NCBI RefSeq assembly: GCF_009296175.1
Contig: NZ_VOSK01000017.1
Coordinates: 1 to 54,824 of the forward strand
Reading direction: 5' to 3'
DNA length: 54,824 nt
Origin: Microvirga tunisiensis
Lineage (GTDB): Bacteria > Pseudomonadota > Alphaproteobacteria > Rhizobiales > Beijerinckiaceae
The first letter of the stretch is position 1. Every line of letters begins with the position of its first letter. A model generated the notes under the pieces. It did not search any database, was not told the DNA's origin, and saw nothing but the letters and a program-made list of their open reading frames with translations. Positions 1 through 8,877 of the stretch are shown here, piece after piece. The position numbers and the translations under genes are program-made.

Positions 1-1
1 C

Positions 2-112
2 TTCTTCCTGAAAATCAAGCACTTCAGACGCATCGCCACGCGCTACGAACAGACCCCACGGGCGTTTATGTCAATCCTTTGCCTCGTCAGCGCGTTCATC
101 TGGACCAAATGA
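2..112 (+). pseudogene. IS5-type transposase, C-terminal end only
   Basis: The frame is open from the window edge to a TGA at 110-112 and encodes 36 residues. Motifs such as IKHFRRIATRYEQT and a hydrophobic tail ending in IWTK match the C-terminal end of IS5-family DDE transposases, which commonly finish with an (I)ATRYxKT segment and a hydrophobic helix. Only this end is visible, so I cannot say whether the element is intact upstream. It has no operonic relation to uvrC, which starts about 105 bp downstream. Confidence 0.72.
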
Positions 113-217
113 ATGTCAACGCGCTCTAGGAGCTTAGCCGTTTAGACCGAACGGTGGGGCTGCGCCAGTTCGTCGGCGGCACTTTCCTCTCGACTCCCGA
201 GCCCTTAAATCACTCCC

Positions 218-2221
218 ATGAGTCGCAACACCACCAACGACGTCCCGCCGGACATTCTGGACAACGAGGAAGACGATGAGACCGTCGCCGTCGAAAGCGG
301 GTCCGATGTCGAGTTCGATCTGGAGGTCAATCCGGACTCGGTCCAGCGCGGCACCGAGGTCATCCGGCATTTCTGGACGACCCTTCCCAATGCGCCCGGC
401 GTCTATCGCATGCTCGATGCGAAGGGCGACGTGCTTTATGTCGGCAAGGCGAAGAGCCTGAAGAACCGCGTCGGCTCCTATGCACGGGGGCAGGCGCATT
501 CGAACCGCATCGCCCGGATGATCGGCCAAACCACCTCGATGGAGTTCGTCACCACGGCGACGGAGACCGAGGCGCTGCTGCTCGAGGCCAATCTCATCAA
601 GCAGCTCAAGCCCCGCTACAACGTGCTTCTGCGGGACGACAAGTCGCTGCCCTACATCCTGCTCACCGCCGATCACGAGGCGCCGCAGCTCGTGAAGCAT
701 CGCGGCGCCAGGAAGCGCAAAGGAGATTATTACGGCCCCTTCGCCAGCGTCTGGGCGGTGAACCGCACCATCAACGCCTTGCAGCGTGCGTTCCTGCTGC
801 GGTCCTGCAACGACAGCTACTTTGAAAATCGCACGCGGCCCTGCCTGCTGTTCCAGATCAAGCGCTGCTCGGGACCCTGCACCAACGAGATCCCGCATGA
901 GGAATATGCCGGACTTGTGGACGAGGCGCGTGCTTTCCTGTCGGGCAAGTCGAATGCGGTGAAGCAGCGCATCACGGACGAGATGCAGCAGGCGGCGGAG
1001 GAGCTCGAGTTCGAGCGCGCTGCGCGCTGTCGCGACCGCCTGGCGGCGCTGTCGGCCATCCAGGGCGTGCAGGGCATCAACACCCAGTCGGTGGAGGAGG
1101 CGGACGTCTTCGCGCTCGACGAACAGGCCGGCCAGTTCTGCGTCGAGGTATTCTTTTTCCGCAACTGGCAGAACTGGGGCAACCGCGCCTATTTCCCAAA
1201 GGCCGACAAATCCATGAGCCGGGAGGAGGTCCTGGGCTCGTTCATGGCGCAGTTCTATGACGACAAGCCGGCTCCCCGCCTGATCCTGCTCTCGCATGAG
1301 ATCGAGGATGCCGAGCTCATGGCGGCGGCGCTCTCCACCCGGACCGAGACCAGGGTCGAGATCCATTCGCCCCAGCGCGGCGAGCGGCGCCAGCTCATCG
1401 AATACGCGCTGCGCAATGCCCGCGAGGCGCTCGGCCGACGCCTCGCCGACACATCCTCGCAGCAGAAGCTCCTCGTGTCCTTAGGCCAGGCCTTCGGATT
1501 GCCGAAGGTGCCAAAGCGTGTGGAGGTCTATGACAACTCACACATCATGGGCACCAATGCGGTGGGCGCCATGGTGGTGGCGGGTGTCAACGGCTTCATG
1601 AAGCAGCATTACCGCACGTTCAACATGAAGTCCGAGGACCTTAAGCCCGGCGACGATTACGGCATGATGCGCGAGATGCTGCAGCGCCGTTTCGCCCGCC
1701 TGGTGAAGGAGGAGCCGAGAGGCTCGGAGACGGATGGGCAGACGGGAGACGACGCCTTTCCCGCCTGGCCGGACCTCGTCCTGATCGACGGCGGCAAGGG
1801 CCAGCTGGAGGCTGCCCGTCAGGCCCTGGCGGACGTAGGTGTGAGCGAAGACGACGTGGCCCTGGTCGGCATCGCCAAGGGACGCGACCGCGATGCCGGG
1901 CGCGAGACCTTCTTCAAGCCGGGCCAGCCAGCCTTCAAGATGCCGCCGCGGGATCCCGCGCTCTATTTCGTGCAGCGCCTTCGCGACGAGGCTCACCGCT
2001 TCGCCATCGGGGCGCACCGCGCCAAACGGAAAAGGGAGCTGGTGAAGAACCCGCTCGACGAGATCCCCGGCATCGGGCCGACCCGCAAGCGGGCGCTCCT
2101 GCACCATTTCGGAACCGTCAAGGCGATCCAGCGCGCGGCCCTGGAGGACCTGATGAAGGCGCCCGGGGTCAATGCCGCCACGGCCCGCGCGGTCTACGAT
2201 TTCTTCCACGAAAGGGGCTGA
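218..2221 (+). CDS. uvrC: UvrABC excinuclease subunit C
   Basis: UvrC makes the 3' and 5' incisions around bulky lesions in nucleotide excision repair, acting in the cytosol with UvrA and UvrB. The 667-residue product has an acidic N-terminal extension (about 1-45), then the GIY-YIG nuclease domain (GVY at 61-63, YVG at 74-76, followed by GKAKSLKNR). An UVR motif lies near 245-285 ([15 protein letters not shown]). The RNase H-like endonuclease core includes [11 protein letters not shown] and [11 protein letters not shown], and a helix-hairpin-helix end carries [13 protein letters not shown]. Length is normal for alphaproteobacteria. The ATG at 218 has only a weak upstream Shine-Dalgarno, but the GIY-YIG domain requires a start near here. 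uvrB is also in this window, 34 kb away. Confidence 0.97.
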   Translation: MSRNTTNDVPPDILDNEEDDETVAVESGSDVEFDLEVNPDSVQRGTEVIRHFWTTLPNAPGVYRMLDAKGDVLYVGKAKSLKNRVGSYARGQAHSNRIARMIGQTTSMEFVTTATETEALLLEANLIKQLKPRYNVLLRDDKSLPYILLTADHEAPQLVKHRGARKRKGDYYGPFASVWAVNRTINALQRAFLLRSCNDSYFENRTRPCLLFQIKRCSGPCTNEIPHEEYAGLVDEARAFLSGKSNAVKQRITDEMQQAAEELEFERAARCRDRLAALSAIQGVQGINTQSVEEADVFALDEQAGQFCVEVFFFRNWQNWGNRAYFPKADKSMSREEVLGSFMAQFYDDKPAPRLILLSHEIEDAELMAAALSTRTETRVEIHSPQRGERRQLIEYALRNAREALGRRLADTSSQQKLLVSLGQAFGLPKVPKRVEVYDNSHIMGTNAVGAMVVAGVNGFMKQHYRTFNMKSEDLKPGDDYGMMREMLQRRFARLVKEEPRGSETDGQTGDDAFPAWPDLVLIDGGKGQLEAARQALADVGVSEDDVALVGIAKGRDRDAGRETFFKPGQPAFKMPPRDPALYFVQRLRDEAHRFAIGAHRAKRKRELVKNPLDEIPGIGPTRKRALLHHFGTVKAIQRAALEDLMKAPGVNAATARAVYDFFHERG

Positions 2222-2348
2222 GCATGGGTGTCCGCAGATCGAAAGGGCAGCCTGGTCTCACATTGGCGTGTTCGCTGGTTGGCGTCGGTGCGCAACCGGG
2301 GTCTGTCCGATTGACGGACGGACCGTCCTCATGCTTCCTGCAGGTGTT

Positions 2349-2945
2349 ATGAAGACCGTTTCCTCCCTGGGCCGCTCGAAGGCTTTCAACCTGGCGAATA
2401 TGCTGACCTATGGTCGGCTCGCTGCGGTGCCGGCCGTGGTCGGCCTCCTGTTCTGGCCGGACGACCATTGGTCCCGCTGGCTGGCCCTCATCGTGTTCGC
2501 CGTAGCGGCGATCACCGATTACCTCGACGGCTATGTGGCGCGGACCTTCGCCCAGCAATCGGCGCTCGGGCGCATGCTCGATCCCATCGCCGACAAGCTT
2601 CTGGTGGCGGCAAGCTTGCTCATGCTGGTCGCCGACGGCACCATCAAGGGCTGGGCGCTCTGGGCCGCCATCGTCATCCTCTGCCGCGAGATCCTGGTCT
2701 CGGGGCTGCGTGAGTTCCTCGCCGAGCTGAAGGTCAGCGTGCCCGTCAGCCGGGTCGCCAAGTGGAAGACGACGCTCCAGCTCGTCGCCCTGGGCTTTCT
2801 GATCGCGGGCCCGGCCGGAGAGACGGTGCTGCCCAACAACACCCTCATCGGCACAATCCTTCTGTGGATTGCCGCCATCCTGACGATCTACACCGGCTGG
2901 GATTACTTCAAGAACGGCATCCATCACCTCGTGGACGGAGGCTAG
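2349..2945 (+). CDS. pgsA: CDP-diacylglycerol-glycerol-3-phosphate 3-phosphatidyltransferase
   Basis: PgsA condenses CDP-diacylglycerol with glycerol-3-phosphate in the inner membrane, the committed step to phosphatidylglycerol. The 198-residue product has several hydrophobic segments and the complete CDP-alcohol phosphotransferase signature: DYLDGYVAR, then eight residues to G, then RMLDPIAD with the last two aspartates. The frame is open upstream to 2172, but the ATG at 2349 (MKTVSSLGRS) gives the usual family length. The gene follows uvrC by about 127 bp and is followed closely by moaD, an order common in Hyphomicrobiales. Confidence 0.95.
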   Translation: MKTVSSLGRSKAFNLANMLTYGRLAAVPAVVGLLFWPDDHWSRWLALIVFAVAAITDYLDGYVARTFAQQSALGRMLDPIADKLLVAASLLMLVADGTIKGWALWAAIVILCREILVSGLREFLAELKVSVPVSRVAKWKTTLQLVALGFLIAGPAGETVLPNNTLIGTILLWIAAILTIYTGWDYFKNGIHHLVDGG

Positions 2946-2950
2946 AGGCG

Positions 2951-3202
2951 ATGAAGCTCGTCTATTTCGCCTGGGTGCGTGAGCGGGTCGGCAGGACGGA
3001 CGAGCAGGTGGTCTTGCCGGAAGGCATCGATACGGTTGCTGATCTGGTGCGCTGGCTGAAGGGCCGAGGCGAGGAATATGAATATGCCTTCGAGAACGAA
3101 GGCGTCGTCCGTGCCGCCCTCGATCATGTCCACGTCAAGCCCGAGGCCCGGATCGCCGGGGCACAGGAGATCGCCTTCTTCCCGCCGATGACGGGAGGCT
3201 AG
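2951..3202 (+). CDS. moaD: Molybdopterin synthase small (sulfur carrier) subunit MoaD
   Basis: MoaD is the ubiquitin-like sulfur carrier of molybdopterin synthase; its C-terminal Gly-Gly is thiocarboxylated and donates sulfur to precursor Z. The 83-residue product starts MKLVYFAWVRE and ends FFPPMTGG, showing the required C-terminal GG. It starts 5 bp after the pgsA stop and lies 24 bp before moaE, so the pair is probably cotranscribed. A longer frame starting at 2762 runs inside pgsA and is not the true start. Confidence 0.95.
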   Translation: MKLVYFAWVRERVGRTDEQVVLPEGIDTVADLVRWLKGRGEEYEYAFENEGVVRAALDHVHVKPEARIAGAQEIAFFPPMTGG

Positions 3203-3226
3203 CTCCAGTCGAGGCGCAAAAAATCC

Positions 3227-3682
3227 ATGGCAGCAACCATCCGCATCCAGGCCGAGCCCTTCGATGCCGCCGCCGCGACGGCGGCTCTGACCGAGGGGAG
3301 GGCGGATATCGGTGCCGTTGTCGCCTTCACAGGCCTGTGCCGGGACGAGGGCGGACGATTGGCGGCCCTCGAACTCGAGCATTACCCAGGCATGGCGGAG
3401 GCTGAGATCGGCCGCATCGCCGCGCAGGCTCAGACCCGCTGGCCCCTTCTCGGCCTCACAATCATCCATCGGTTTGGCAGGATCGTGCCGGGTGAGGGGA
3501 TCGTTCTCGTCCTCACGGCCAGCACCCACCGCCAAGCAGCCTTCGAGGCGGCTTCATTCCTGATGGATTACCTGAAAACCCACGCGCCTTTCTGGAAGCG
3601 CGAGCATCTCAAGGATGGCACGACCGGCGCCTGGGTCGAGGCCAAGGAAGCCGACGACCGGGCAGCGGAGAAGTGGCGTTAA
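3227..3682 (+). CDS. moaE: Molybdopterin synthase catalytic subunit MoaE
   Basis: MoaE is the catalytic subunit of molybdopterin synthase and inserts two sulfurs supplied by MoaD into cyclic pyranopterin monophosphate. The 151-residue protein has GAVVAFTGLCRDE near the N-terminus, LELEHYPGMAE, and the lysine-bearing active-site segment MDYLKTHAPFWKRE. Gene order and length are typical, and it sits directly behind moaD. Confidence 0.95.
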   Translation: MAATIRIQAEPFDAAAATAALTEGRADIGAVVAFTGLCRDEGGRLAALELEHYPGMAEAEIGRIAAQAQTRWPLLGLTIIHRFGRIVPGEGIVLVLTASTHRQAAFEAASFLMDYLKTHAPFWKREHLKDGTTGAWVEAKEADDRAAEKWR

Positions 3683-3748
3683 TCGACGCTTGACGCGGCC
3701 TCACGACGGGATGAGCATCGTCCGTGAAATGACATACGGAGACGTCTC

Positions 3749-4018
3749 ATGCGCAGCGTCGTTGTCTTTCTCAGCTTGATCGCGGCAGCCCCGGTCTTGA
3801 CCCGTTCGGTCCCGGCCCATGAGGTGCCGACGTCGCAGACGGCTCAGGCGCCCGCTCACAATCCGCTCGATTGCTATTGCCGCGCTCAGGGCAAGATGTT
3901 CGCGCCCGGAGAGAAGGTCTGTCTCAGGACCGCCGAGGGGCCCAAGCTCGCGCTGTGCCAGATGGAGATCAACGTGATGTCCTGGAGCATCACGGAAGTG
4001 TCCTGTCCGGAGACATAA
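3749..4018 (+). CDS. Small secreted cysteine-containing protein of unknown function
   Basis: This 89-residue ORF starts with a signal peptide (MRSVVVFLSLIAAAPVL, cleavage likely after VPA). The mature part has five cysteines (CYC, VCLRT, LCQ and a final SC) and a hydrophobic C-terminal half. A GGAG-type ribosome binding site precedes the ATG, and a strong hairpin follows the stop codon. I do not recognise a named family. An extracytoplasmic disulfide-bonded protein is the simplest reading. Confidence 0.75.
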   Translation: MRSVVVFLSLIAAAPVLTRSVPAHEVPTSQTAQAPAHNPLDCYCRAQGKMFAPGEKVCLRTAEGPKLALCQMEINVMSWSITEVSCPET

Positions 4019-4042
4019 AAACGCTGCCGGAGCGGCAGCGTT
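4019..4042 (+). terminator. Hairpin terminator after the small secreted protein gene
   Basis: An AACGCTGCC arm, a short GGAG loop and a matching GGCAGCGTT arm begin directly after the stop codon. A short A-run precedes the stem, so it could also act on the opposite strand. The IS630 element lies just downstream. Confidence 0.7.
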
Positions 4043-4049
4043 GAAACTA

Positions 4050-5183
4050 GTGTTGTGTCTCTGACGGGTGATCCCGAAATCTGGTCTGACGTGCGATGCT
4101 GCTCTGATGGGAAAGATCGAACGCATTGAGGTTCCCGCCGCCGATCGGGATCGCCTGGAGACCCTGGTCCGCGACCGAAACACGCCCCAGAAGGTTGTCT
4201 GGCGGGCTCGGATCGTTCTGCTGACGGACGAGGGCTTGCGCGCCACCGAGGTGGCAACTCGCGTCGGCACGAGCACTCTGACGGTACGGCGCTGGCGCCG
4301 CCGCTATGCGCAGGCGGGCGTCGACGGGCTTCTCAAGGACGCCACCCGCCCGCCAGGGCGCAAGCCCCTGACGGCAGCGGTGATCCAGCGGGTTGTCGAC
4401 ATGACCCTGCATGAGAAGCCGCCGCGAGCGACGCAGTGGAGCGTGCGCTCGATGGCCGCTGTCACAGGCCTGTCCCACACCAGCGTGCAGCGGATCTGGC
4501 ACGCCCACGGCCTCAAGCCGCACTTGGTCAAGACCTTCAAGCTGTCCACCGACAAGCCCTTTGTCGAGAAGGTCCAGGATGTGGTCGGCCTGTATCTCGA
4601 TCCGCCGGACAAAGCCCTGGTACTCGCGGTTGATGAAAAGTCTCAGATCCAGGCGCTCGACCGCACCCAGCCGGGCCTGCCGCTCAAGAAGGGCCGTGCC
4701 GGCACCATGACCCACGACTATAAACGACATGGCACCACGACCCTGTTTGCCGCTCTCGATGTGGCGACCGGCACGGTGCTGGGCACCTGCATGAAGCGGC
4801 ATCGCCATCAGGAGTTCCTGCGCTTCCTGCGCGAGATCAACCGGGCCACGCCAAGACACCTCGACCTGCACCTGATCGTGGACAACTATGCCACCCACAA
4901 GCACCCCAAGGTGAAGGCTTGGCTGGCAAAGCATCCGCGCTTTCATCTTCACTTCACCCCGGCTTCGGCTTCGTGGCTCAACCTGGTCGAGCGCTTTTTT
5001 GCCCTGATCACCCAGGAGCGCATCCGGCGGGGCGCCTTCACGAGCGTGCCCGATCTGGAAAGCGCGATCATAGACTACCTGGAGCACCACAATGCCGACC
5101 CTCGACCCTTTGTCTGGACCGCCTCGGCCTCAGCTATCCTGGAGAAGGTCGCCCGTGCGAAACAAGCGTTAGAGTCACAACAC
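4050..5183 (+). mobile_element. Intact IS630-family insertion sequence
   Basis: The element spans 1134 bp between TA dinucleotides at 4048-4049 and 5184-5185, the duplication expected for IS630/Tc1-mariner transposition. The ends are inverted repeats: GTGTTGTG-TCTCTGAC on the left matches GTGTTGTG-ACTCTAAC read inward from the right. One uninterrupted transposase ORF fills the element. The perfect outer repeats and open frame suggest a recent, possibly active insertion between the small secreted protein gene and the next intergenic region. Confidence 0.93.
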
Positions 5184-5186
5184 TAG
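4107..5186 (+). CDS. IS630-family transposase
   Basis: This is the DDE transposase of the resident IS630 element. The 359-residue product has an N-terminal helix-turn-helix region (RARIVLLTDEG, VGTSTLTVRRWRRRY), a second winged segment (SVRSMAAVTGLSHTSVQRIW), and the DDE catalytic core: D in AVDEKSQ, D in IVDNYATHK and E in LNLVERFF. The frame also has a GTG at 4068, but the ATG at 4107 fits better. The stop codon TAG uses the TA target duplication itself, so translation ends at the element boundary. Confidence 0.94.
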   Translation: MGKIERIEVPAADRDRLETLVRDRNTPQKVVWRARIVLLTDEGLRATEVATRVGTSTLTVRRWRRRYAQAGVDGLLKDATRPPGRKPLTAAVIQRVVDMTLHEKPPRATQWSVRSMAAVTGLSHTSVQRIWHAHGLKPHLVKTFKLSTDKPFVEKVQDVVGLYLDPPDKALVLAVDEKSQIQALDRTQPGLPLKKGRAGTMTHDYKRHGTTTLFAALDVATGTVLGTCMKRHRHQEFLRFLREINRATPRHLDLHLIVDNYATHKHPKVKAWLAKHPRFHLHFTPASASWLNLVERFFALITQERIRRGAFTSVPDLESAIIDYLEHHNADPRPFVWTASASAILEKVARAKQALESQH

Positions 5187-5226
5187 GCGATCGATGCTCG
5201 GCTCTCCAAGAACCGTCAATGCTGTC

Positions 5227-5328
5227 TTAGAAAAGACCGGTAAAAACAGCGCAGATGAAGGAAAAGGAAACGCAGACGGCGGCGATGTTGAGCTTGGACG
5301 TCCAGTCCAGATTCGAAGTCAGGTTCAT
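5227..5328 (-). CDS. 33-residue single-pass membrane protein
   Basis: A short ORF encodes MNLTSNLDWTSKLNI followed by a hydrophobic stretch ending in VFTGLF, so about 18 residues near the C-terminus could span the membrane. The ATG is preceded at good spacing by an AGAGGGG ribosome binding site. I recognise no family. Evidence is the strong Shine-Dalgarno, the clear soluble/membrane layout and its isolated position on the minus strand. Confidence 0.5.
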   Translation of the reverse strand: MNLTSNLDWTSKLNIAAVCVSFSFICAVFTGLF

Positions 5329-5657
5329 CGAAGCCCCTCTTTCTAAAGGGGTTAATCCCCTATCTGAATGCAGAGGTACCCTATCAAACCTGCGGGATCC
5401 TGAGAAGCGCTCCGACAGGGCATGAACGGCAAGACCCCAGGCAATGTAATCGTTAACAAAAAGTTAAACCCTTGTATCGATGGTTGAAATTTTCCCGAAG
5501 TTTTTTGCGAAAAAAGTTCCTGCTCGATTCTGTCGCACCCGGCTTTACGGGGGACCCGTGTGTAAAAACGCGCCTCGAAGGCCCGAATCGAGGCGGCTAC
5601 GGAAGACATTGTTGGCCGTTGACGGGATGTTTACGTCCATGAGCCAGTCTTTCGCCC
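5329..5657. other. Intergenic region with an A/T-rich stretch
   Basis: This stretch lies between the divergent 33-residue ORF and the extensin-like lipoprotein gene. A small AGGGG/CCCCT hairpin lies near 5336-5360. The section around 5450-5515 is unusually A/T-rich (runs of A and T) and could hold promoters in either direction. I see no further gene. Confidence 0.5.
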
Positions 5658-6704
5658 ATGCGTCATGGGTTAGTTGCGTTTTTCGCCCTATCGCTCATCG
5701 GGCTTGGGCTTACCGGTTGCGGGCTGTTTCGGTTCGAGCAGCGTGAGCCTTGGCGTGCCCAGGCCGAGGAGGCTTGCCTGTCACAGCGCCTCGTGCAGCC
5801 CTCCGCCTATATGGCTCTCAGCTCCAAGATCGACGGGCCGGGCGTCTGCGGCATGGATTATCCGTTCAAGGTCTCGGCCTTCAACAACGGCGCGGTGGGG
5901 CTGAAATCGAAGGTCACGCTGGCCTGCCCGATTATTCCCCGGATCGATACTTGGCTCGACGAGATCGTCAGGCCGGCGGCCGAAATGTATTTCGGCGTGC
6001 CTCTGGCCGACATCAAGGCGGGCTCCTATTCCTGCCGTCCCCGCAACAACCAGATGGGCGCAAAGGTCTCCGAGCACGCATTCGGCAACGCGCTCGACGT
6101 GATGGGCTTCGTCCTGACCGATGGCCGGGAGATCTCCGTGGTCAAGGGTTGGCGGGGAGGGGACGCCACCGAACAGGAATTCCTGCGTGAGGCGTTCGTC
6201 GGCGCCTGCCGCTACTTCACCACGGTGCTCGGCCCAGGCTCCGACGCCTTCCATTACGATCACTTCCACATCGACCTGGCACGGCACGATCCCCGCGGCG
6301 AGCGGCGCATCTGCAAGCCCATCCTGAAATTCGCCCCGCGAATCGATCCCGAGCGCAGCCGCGAGGCTCTCCAGAGCGCGGCGGCCTCCGGCGACCTGGC
6401 CCCGGTCGATCTGGAGCAGGACGTTGCGGATGGGCAGGCCCATATTCCGCCCGCGCCTCCGCCGCCGTCTCCGGTCATGTCCGCTCCGGTCGCTCCGGCG
6501 CCGCGCTACTCCTCCGGCGGGAGCTATGCCGCCGATCTGCCGGGGCCGAATGCGGGATCCTCAAGGCTTTCGCCACCCCAGGCCTATCCGCAAGCTCCGC
6601 TTCCGCCGGCGGGCCGCCCGCTCGAACAGACCTATGCTCCGCCCAGGCCGCAGGGGCGTTCCGCAGGCCAGCCGATGATGCTCAACAGCCACGCCATCTA
6701 TTAA
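5658..6704 (+). CDS. Extensin-like domain lipoprotein
   Basis: The 348-residue product begins with a lipoprotein signal ending in the lipobox LTGC, so it should be exported and lipidated. Residues about 30-215 match the extensin-like C-terminal domain family: paired cysteines, a CGMDYPF segment, SYSCRPRNN, SEHAFGNALDV and a histidine-rich HYDHFHIDLARHD end. The SEHAFGNALD and HxDHFHID motifs resemble the zinc sites of DD-carboxypeptidase-like folds, which suggests a cell-wall role by inference. The last 110 residues are a low-complexity Pro/Ala-rich tail. The start shown places the lipobox about 20 residues in. Confidence 0.85.
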   Translation: MRHGLVAFFALSLIGLGLTGCGLFRFEQREPWRAQAEEACLSQRLVQPSAYMALSSKIDGPGVCGMDYPFKVSAFNNGAVGLKSKVTLACPIIPRIDTWLDEIVRPAAEMYFGVPLADIKAGSYSCRPRNNQMGAKVSEHAFGNALDVMGFVLTDGREISVVKGWRGGDATEQEFLREAFVGACRYFTTVLGPGSDAFHYDHFHIDLARHDPRGERRICKPILKFAPRIDPERSREALQSAAASGDLAPVDLEQDVADGQAHIPPAPPPPSPVMSAPVAPAPRYSSGGSYAADLPGPNAGSSRLSPPQAYPQAPLPPAGRPLEQTYAPPRPQGRSAGQPMMLNSHAIY

Positions 6705-6785
6705 AGCGTAAGCGGATCTTGACCTTCGCGGGCGCCGCCCACATGGTCGCTGTTACACGGTCTGAAGACTTGGTGGAGCATTCGA

Positions 6786-7217
6786 ATGAAGTGGCTGGCG
6801 GCTTTCATCTTCTGCACGCTGTTGAGCGCCCCTGCGCTTGCGCGCGAGGTCACGCCCGCGGAACGGCGGGACGAGCCTTTCGACGCCTCCCTGCCGGCCT
6901 GCGCCGATCCCTCCGTGCTCCGGGACATCAGCTCGCGATTCTCGCATAAGGAAGGCCGGTTCTGGAATTCCGACCTCAAGCTGATCGGCTTCGAGCGCGT
7001 TCAGGAAGTCGCGTGGCGCCCCTGGGGGCTCGACTACATCCCCCGCCGCTTCTGCACCGGCACGGTGATCGTGTCCGACGGCTTCAAGCGCCGGATCAAC
7101 TTCTCGATCCGTGAGGATCTCGGCTTCATCGGGATCGGCTGGAACACGGAGGCCTGCGTCGACGGCCTCGACCGCAACTATGCCTTCGCGCCGCATTGCA
7201 AGCAGGCGGCCCCTTGA
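6786..7217 (+). CDS. Secreted protein of unknown function coupled to RNase T2
   Basis: The 143-residue protein has a clean signal peptide (MKWLAAFIFCTLLSAPALA) and a mature domain with four cysteines (LPAC, RRFC, EACVDG, PHC), probably two disulfides. I cannot name the family. Its TGA overlaps the likely TTG start of the RNase T2 gene (TTGA at 7214-7217), which indicates translational coupling and a shared extracytoplasmic setting. Confidence 0.8.
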   Translation: MKWLAAFIFCTLLSAPALAREVTPAERRDEPFDASLPACADPSVLRDISSRFSHKEGRFWNSDLKLIGFERVQEVAWRPWGLDYIPRRFCTGTVIVSDGFKRRINFSIREDLGFIGIGWNTEACVDGLDRNYAFAPHCKQAAP

Positions 7218-7876
7218 TCCTGCGCTGGTGCCTTGCCTTCGCGGGTGCCTGCCTTCTCTCGATCCAGCCTTCCGCGGCCCAAGGCGCTCGGGAGGCGAGG
7301 GGCGCCCCGATGGGGCAATTCGACTTCTATGTCCTGGCTCTCTCCTGGTCGCCCGGCTTCTGCGAGAACAGCGGCAGCCGGAACCGGCAATGCGACAGCG
7401 GCAGTGGTCTCGGCTTCGTGACCCACGGCCTGTGGCCCCAGCGGGAGCAGGGCTATCCCAGTTTCTGCGAGCCCAATGGCCGCTTCGTCCCGCAGGCGGC
7501 GCTGGCCGACGCCAACGGCCTGTTCCCGGACGATAACCTGGCGCGCTATCAATGGCGCAAGCACGGGACCTGCACGGGCGAGTCGCCGAGCGGTTATTTC
7601 CGTGCGGTCCGGCAAGCTCGCGAACTCGTGCGCGTTCCGGACGGGTTCAAAGCCTTGGACAGCCGGTCCAAGGTGCTGCCGAGCGAGATCGAACGCGCCT
7701 TCATGAATGCCAATCCGGGCTTGCGTTCCGATATGATTTCCGTTTCCTGCGGACGGCGTATCTTTCAGGAGGTTCGCATCTGCCTTGCCAAGGATCTGCG
7801 CGGCTTTCGCCAGTGTCCGGAGGTCGACGGCGACGGTTGCCGCACGGGCGAGATTACGGTCCCGGCGGTGAGATAG
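7214..7876 (+). CDS. Ribonuclease T2 family protein
   Basis: RNase T2 enzymes are secreted or periplasmic endoribonucleases that form 2',3'-cyclic phosphates. Both catalytic sequences are present: CAS1 as THGLWP and CAS2 as WRKHGTC, each with its histidine. The mature protein also carries the usual cysteines (GFCENS, SFCEPN, SVSCGR, RICLAK). I chose the TTG at 7214, which overlaps the preceding stop codon and leaves a signal peptide ending SAAQG; an upstream TTG at 7196 is in frame but buries the signal. Confidence 0.9.
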   Translation: MILRWCLAFAGACLLSIQPSAAQGAREARGAPMGQFDFYVLALSWSPGFCENSGSRNRQCDSGSGLGFVTHGLWPQREQGYPSFCEPNGRFVPQAALADANGLFPDDNLARYQWRKHGTCTGESPSGYFRAVRQARELVRVPDGFKALDSRSKVLPSEIERAFMNANPGLRSDMISVSCGRRIFQEVRICLAKDLRGFRQCPEVDGDGCRTGEITVPAVR

Positions 7877-7907
7877 GACATCGAACGAGCGCCCAAAAAG
7901 GAGATGA

Positions 7908-7952
7908 GCATCGGATCGATCCCGAAAGTGAGGTCCCTTTTGGGTCCGATGC
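7908..7952 (+). terminator. Long stem-loop between RNase T2 and rlmJ
   Basis: GCATCGGA at 7908-7915 pairs with TCCGATGC at 7945-7952. The enclosed segment can pair further (TCCCGAAA with TTTTGGG). There is no T-tract, so it may be a processed repeat or a weak terminator. The motif GAGCATCGGA recurs near 44194. Confidence 0.4.
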
Positions 7953-7964
7953 CTTAGGACGACA

Positions 7965-8813
7965 ATGAACTATCGCCATGCCTTTCACGCCGGCAATTTC
8001 GCCGACGTCATGAAACACGCTCTCCTGGTGCGCATCCTGGTTTATCTGCAGCGCAAGGAGACTCCGCTACGCGTCATCGACACCCATGCGGGGATCGGGC
8101 TCTACGACCTCGCCGGAGACGAGGCCGGACGAACGGGAGAATGGGTCGACGGGATCGGGCGCCTGGGCGACGCCTTTTCGCCTGAGGTCGAAGAAATCCT
8201 CGCGCCCTACCGGAGCGTGGTTGCCGACGTGCGTGCGCGGCATGGCGAGGCGGCCTATCCCGGTTCGCCCGCCATCGTGCGCGAGCTTCTGCGGCGGCAG
8301 GACCGGGGCGTGTTCGTGGAACTGCACCCGGCCGATCACGAGGTGCTGAGCGATGCCTTCAATGAAGTCACGAATCTCAAGGTGATGCATCTCGACGGAT
8401 GGACGGCGCTTCACGCCCTCGTCCCACCGAAGGAGAAGCGCGGTCTCGTGCTCATCGATCCGCCTTACGAGAAGCCGAACGAACTGGACCGGCTCGGGAC
8501 GGAGTTGATCATCGCTTTGAAGAAATGGCCGACCGGAGTCTATGCCGGCTGGTATCCCATCAAGGATGCGGGCCCCGTCGATGCGGTGGCGGCACGACTG
8601 CATGAGGAGAGCGCACGCCCCGGCTTGCGTCTCGAGCTCTATGTGGATGACCCGCGCGATCCGTCGCGCCTGAACGGCAGCGGCCTCTTCGTCATCAATC
8701 CGCCTTGGTCCCTGAGGGAGGAGGCGGAAAAGCTGCTCCCGGCTTTGGCGGAGCGCCTGTCGCGCAGCGGCTATGGCGCTTATCGCTGTGAAGCCTTCGG
8801 GCCTCCTGCTTAA
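7965..8813 (+). CDS. rlmJ: 23S rRNA (adenine2030-N6)-methyltransferase RlmJ
   Basis: RlmJ methylates N6 of A2030 in 23S rRNA using SAM. The 282-residue product starts with the family signature NYRHAFHAGNFADVMKH and has the SAM-binding DTHAGIGLYDL. It carries the N6-methyltransferase motif IV as DPPYE and a C-terminal NPPW segment. Length matches the family. It is the only clear gene between the RNase T2 gene and the GST gene. Confidence 0.94.
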   Translation: MNYRHAFHAGNFADVMKHALLVRILVYLQRKETPLRVIDTHAGIGLYDLAGDEAGRTGEWVDGIGRLGDAFSPEVEEILAPYRSVVADVRARHGEAAYPGSPAIVRELLRRQDRGVFVELHPADHEVLSDAFNEVTNLKVMHLDGWTALHALVPPKEKRGLVLIDPPYEKPNELDRLGTELIIALKKWPTGVYAGWYPIKDAGPVDAVAARLHEESARPGLRLELYVDDPRDPSRLNGSGLFVINPPWSLREEAEKLLPALAERLSRSGYGAYRCEAFGPPA

Positions 8814-8877
8814 AGCGGATTGCCGTTTGAGACACGAGCGTTCATGACTCCTGCCATTATCTCAATAGGGGTCACCA

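Noticed and set aside
134..1366. Long minus-strand ORF antisense to uvrC
   Set aside because: It is the shadow of GC-rich uvrC codons; the translation lacks domain motifs, while the plus frame holds a complete UvrC.
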